In this document: one piece after another, positions 61,212 to 64,000 of the stretch | Numbering within the stretch: the first letter of the stretch is position 1 | Layout of the letters: every line of letters starts with the position of its first letter | NCBI RefSeq assembly: GCF_010686685.1 | Contig: NZ_JAAGWD010000008.1 | Location: 1 to 64,000 of the forward strand | Source: Pontibacter burrus | GTDB lineage: Bacteria; Bacteroidota; Bacteroidia; Cytophagales; Hymenobacteraceae | DNA: 64,000 nucleotides | Direction: 5' to 3' | Position numbers and translations under genes: made by a program | The notes under the pieces: generated by a model | Told to the model about the DNA's origin: nothing | Database searches by the model: none | What the model saw: the letters and a program-made list of their open reading frames with translations, nothing else

Positions 61212-63659
61212 TTGAAAGTTTGTATTGCTGAAAAACCGAGTGTAGCCCGCGAAATAGCCATGGTAATTGGTGCCAAAACCAAAAAAGACGGTTATTTTGA
61301 AGGCAACGGCTATCAGGTAACCTGGACCTTCGGGCACTTTTGTACCCTGCGTGAGCCCGACGACTATCGCCCTGAATGGAAGCGCTGGAGTTTATATGAT
61401 CTGCCTATGCTCCCCGAGCAGTACGGCATAAAGCTGATGCAGGACAGTGGCGTGCAAAAACAGTTCAAGATCATTAAGCAGCTGCTCGATAAGGCTGAGG
61501 AAGTGATTAACTGCGGGGATGCAGGCCAGGAAGGGGAAGTAATCCAACGCTGGGTATTAACCGAAGCCAAATATAGAAAACCTTTCAAACGCCTCTGGAT
61601 CTCGTCGCTCACAGAAGAGGCAATACGTCAGGGCTTTGCCAGACTACGCGAGGGCGCCGAGTTCGACTCGCTATACCAGGCCGGTAAAAGCCGTGCCATC
61701 GGTGACTGGTTGCTGGGCATGAACGCTACCCGACTTTTTACCTTAAAATACGCCAACGGTAGCCGCCAGACCTTATCTATAGGCCGTGTGCAGACACCAA
61801 CGCTGGCCATGATTGTGAACCGCTACCACGAGATTGCCAACTTTGTGCCGCAACCATACTGGGAACTGAAAACCGTGTACCGCGAAGTAACTTTTGCCAG
61901 CACCAACGGCCGTTTCCAGAAGGAAGAAGACGCGCAGAAAATACTGGAAGCTATTAAGCAGGCTGAGCTGACGATAACCGATGTTGAGACCAAAAAGGGA
62001 ACTGAAGCGCCGCGCAACCTGTTCGACCTGACCTCACTGCAAATTGAGTGCAACAACAAACTGGGCATGTCGGCTGATGAGACACTGAAGACCGTGCAAA
62101 GCCTTTACGAGAAAAAAGTTGTTTCCTATCCGAGAGTTGATACCACGTACCTGCCTGATGATATCTATCCGAAAATACCGGGCATTTTGCAGGGCCTGAG
62201 CAACTATAGCCAGGAAGTAGCGCCGCTGCTGCAAGAGAAAATACGCAAGACAAAAAAAGTATTCAACAACAATAAAGTTACCGATCACCACGCCATTATC
62301 CCGACCGGTGCCAATGCAGGCAGCATTTATGGCCGCGAAGCTGATGTATATGACATCATCACGCGCCGTTTTATAGCTGCTTTTTATCCGGATTGTATCG
62401 TGAGCAATACCACCGTTAATGCAGAATCAGCAGGCTATAGTTTCAGGGTGCGGGGCAAGCAGATACTGGAGCCCGGCTGGCGTGTGTTGTATGGTGCTGA
62501 AGACATAAAACCGGAAACCTCAGGTAAAGATGGCGAGGGCAAGGAAGAAGAAGCAACCGCTGGTGTGCTGCCCCACTTCGAGAAAGGCGAACATGGCCCG
62601 CACGAGCCGCTGCTGGAAACCAAAATGACCAATCCGCCTAAGGAGTATACCGAAGCGACGCTGCTGCGTGCGATGGAAACAGCCGGTAAACAGGTGGAAA
62701 ACGAAGAGCTGAAAGATGCACTGAAGGAAAACGGCATTGGCCGGCCATCTACCCGTGCTGCCATCATCGAAACGCTCTACAAACGCCAGTACATCCGCAA
62801 AGAGAAAAAGAAGATCGTGCCGACGCAAATGGGCATCGACCTGATAGGCGTTATCAAAAACCAGACTTTGAAGTCGGCGGAGATGACGGGGCAGTGGGAG
62901 AAGAAACTACGCCAGATAGAAGCCGGTGAATTTAAAGCGGAAGCTTTTCTGCAGGAACTACAGGACTTTGTGGTTAGCCTGGTGCAGGAAGTGAAATACG
63001 ATACCGCTACGGTAACGATAGAACCAACTATAGAGAAGGGTTCTACTGCTACAAAGAGCAGCAAAACAGTTAAACCAGCGAAGGCTGCTGCAGATAAGTC
63101 TGCTGCCCCAACGCAAGGCCTTGGCTCCTGCCCTGCCTGCCAGCAAGGCTACATTGTTAAAGGTTCTTCTGCTTACGGCTGCATCCGGTACAAAGAGGGT
63201 TGCAGGTTCCTGATTCCGATAGAGCAATACGGTAAATCGCTGACCGAGAAACAGGTAACTACACTGCTTACTAAGGGCAAGACACCAACTATAAAAGGCC
63301 TGACCGGCGCCGATGGCAATACCTTTGACGGCATACTGAAACTGAACGGACAGCAGTTACAGGTAGAGGTAGCCGCTAAAAAACCGGAAGCAGATCCGTT
63401 TGCGACCTGCCCGCGCTGCAAACAGGGCCGCCTGCTGAAAGGCAACACAGCTTATGGTTGCAGCCGTTTCCGGGAAGGTTGCCAGTTTAAAGTACCTTTT
63501 GAGCTGGGCGGCAAAACACTTACCGACAAGCAAATTGCAACGTTGCTAACAAAAGGTAAAACAGGCAAAATTAAAGGCTTTATCTCTCCTAAAACCGGAA
63601 ATGCTTTTGAGGCTGCACTTGCCATTAATGAAAACTGGCAGGTAGTGTACCAGTTCTAA
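61212..63659 (+). CDS. topB: DNA topoisomerase III (type IA)
   Basis: 815 residues. The TOPRIM part begins MKVCIAEKPSVAREIA, which defines the start as the TTG at 61212, with no upstream alternative; the catalytic tyrosine is Tyr306 in VSYPRVDTTYL. The C-terminal end carries two about 80-residue copies (from about 640 and 733) of a CPxCxxG...YGCxR(Y/F)xEGC module, probably metal-binding. Relaxes or decatenates DNA; the extra module may bind single strands. Confidence 0.94.
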   Translation: MKVCIAEKPSVAREIAMVIGAKTKKDGYFEGNGYQVTWTFGHFCTLREPDDYRPEWKRWSLYDLPMLPEQYGIKLMQDSGVQKQFKIIKQLLDKAEEVINCGDAGQEGEVIQRWVLTEAKYRKPFKRLWISSLTEEAIRQGFARLREGAEFDSLYQAGKSRAIGDWLLGMNATRLFTLKYANGSRQTLSIGRVQTPTLAMIVNRYHEIANFVPQPYWELKTVYREVTFASTNGRFQKEEDAQKILEAIKQAELTITDVETKKGTEAPRNLFDLTSLQIECNNKLGMSADETLKTVQSLYEKKVVSYPRVDTTYLPDDIYPKIPGILQGLSNYSQEVAPLLQEKIRKTKKVFNNNKVTDHHAIIPTGANAGSIYGREADVYDIITRRFIAAFYPDCIVSNTTVNAESAGYSFRVRGKQILEPGWRVLYGAEDIKPETSGKDGEGKEEEATAGVLPHFEKGEHGPHEPLLETKMTNPPKEYTEATLLRAMETAGKQVENEELKDALKENGIGRPSTRAAIIETLYKRQYIRKEKKKIVPTQMGIDLIGVIKNQTLKSAEMTGQWEKKLRQIEAGEFKAEAFLQELQDFVVSLVQEVKYDTATVTIEPTIEKGSTATKSSKTVKPAKAAADKSAAPTQGLGSCPACQQGYIVKGSSAYGCIRYKEGCRFLIPIEQYGKSLTEKQVTTLLTKGKTPTIKGLTGADGNTFDGILKLNGQQLQVEVAAKKPEADPFATCPRCKQGRLLKGNTAYGCSRFREGCQFKVPFELGGKTLTDKQIATLLTKGKTGKIKGFISPKTGNAFEAALAINENWQVVYQF

Positions 63660-63672
63660 ACTATAACATTTA

Positions 63673-63717
63673 ATAAAAGCAGAAGCGCCACTATTATAGT
63701 GGCGCTTCTGCTTTTAT
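63673..63717 (+). terminator. Terminator with 21-bp perfect stem
   Basis: Left arm 63673-63693 and right arm 63697-63717, loop of 3 nt (TTA); GC-rich middle (GAAGCGCC). Serves topB and probably also the convergent gene. Confidence 0.9.
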
Positions 63718-63743
63718 AAGGTAAAGGGCTATTTGTTATCGTT

Positions 63744-64000
63744 TTATTTAACAGTGAAGCTTACTATCTGCTGCGCTACATTGGTTCTTCCGTCAGTTGC
63801 ACGCACTATAAGCTGATAGCTTCCAGGCCTGATATCACTTACAGCAACTGTTGTATCAAACTCAAAAGCGGTTTTGTTCATTACTTTATTAAAAGAGAGG
63901 AGATCTGTTTCAGAACCACGCACCGTAAACTCCATGTTCTTTACTTCGTCCTTGTCGAAAGCCGAAAGGTAAATACGCAGCCCTTTTGCTTGCTGCACCG
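63744..64000 (-). CDS. C-terminal part of a protein cut by the window edge
   Basis: At least 85 residues, open to the right end of the window. The visible end has an Ig-like/beta-sandwich pattern (KNMEFTVRGSETD, AVSDIRPGSYQLIVRATDG, QQIVSFTVK). Likely a secreted or lipoprotein domain, but no family is claimed; DUF4625-type proteins end in a similar way. Confidence 0.6.
   Translation of the reverse strand, partial: VQQAKGLRIYLSAFDKDEVKNMEFTVRGSETDLLSFNKVMNKTAFEFDTTVAVSDIRPGSYQLIVRATDGRTNVAQQIVSFTVK

Noticed and set aside
1-64000. tRNA, rRNA, riboswitches and prophage genes
   Set aside because: Looked for conserved stems, cloverleafs and phage functions by eye and found none that could be supported.

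Overview
The window looks like a chromosomal segment of a gliding-type Bacteroidota, most likely Cytophagales and plausibly the Hymenobacteraceae/Pontibacter group; the genus is an inference. The evidence is a SprB-like giant adhesin with a type B type-IX-secretion (T9SS) sorting domain next to a PorP/SprF partner, a second protein with a type A sorting domain, many small outer-membrane beta-barrels and lipoproteins, Bacteroidota-style -7 promoter elements (TAnnTTTG) and few Shine-Dalgarno sites. No rRNA, tRNA, CRISPR array, prophage or intact insertion sequence was seen.

Layout. 0.5-8.7 kb: SprB-like adhesin and PorP/SprF, then a small TMEM220-type membrane protein. 9.4-11.8 kb: copper P-type ATPase and its small metallochaperone. 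12.1-15.9 kb: five-PAS hybrid-free histidine kinase overlapping a receiver-only regulator. 15.9-18.7 kb: AraC regulator with a metal-binding-like N-terminus, small proteins, T9SS cargo. 18.9-22.0 kb: sensor kinase and OmpR-type regulator. 22.2-30.9 kb: housekeeping and envelope genes (nucleoid-associated protein, sterol-desaturase-like oxygenase, HD hydrolase, 3D-domain protein, TVP38, rhomboid) with two repeat-rich gene-free stretches. 31-45.7 kb: GH3, Nudix, SDR, M28 and M48 peptidases, paired LEA-like lipoproteins, beta-barrels, Tex, ceramidase-like protein. 45.9-51.1 kb: small membrane protein, lipoprotein, Bcp peroxiredoxin, and a GT2-GT2-GT87-like operon. 51.1-56.5 kb: DUF2461, lipoprotein, L,D-transpeptidase, then an arsenosugar-type module (CMD protein, ArsS radical SAM, rhodanese, TIGR04282 glycosyltransferase) without a visible arsM. 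56.6-64 kb: aldehyde dehydrogenase, YdcF, DUF2905, metallophosphoesterase, topoisomerase III and a truncated gene.

The most striking signal is not a gene. A perfect 10-bp palindrome, AACTATAGTT, occurs at least 29 times (about 0.1 expected from base composition), with about 130 copies of its CTATAG core and many half-sites. It lies in coding and non-coding DNA, encodes Thr-Ile-Val or Asn-Tyr-Ser in the two open frames, supplies stop codons in the third, sits just after many stop codons, and forms the base of some terminator hairpins. This resembles HIP1 of cyanobacteria or the uptake sequences of Neisseria in distribution. Its function is unknown to me. Counts were made by eye and may be off by a few.
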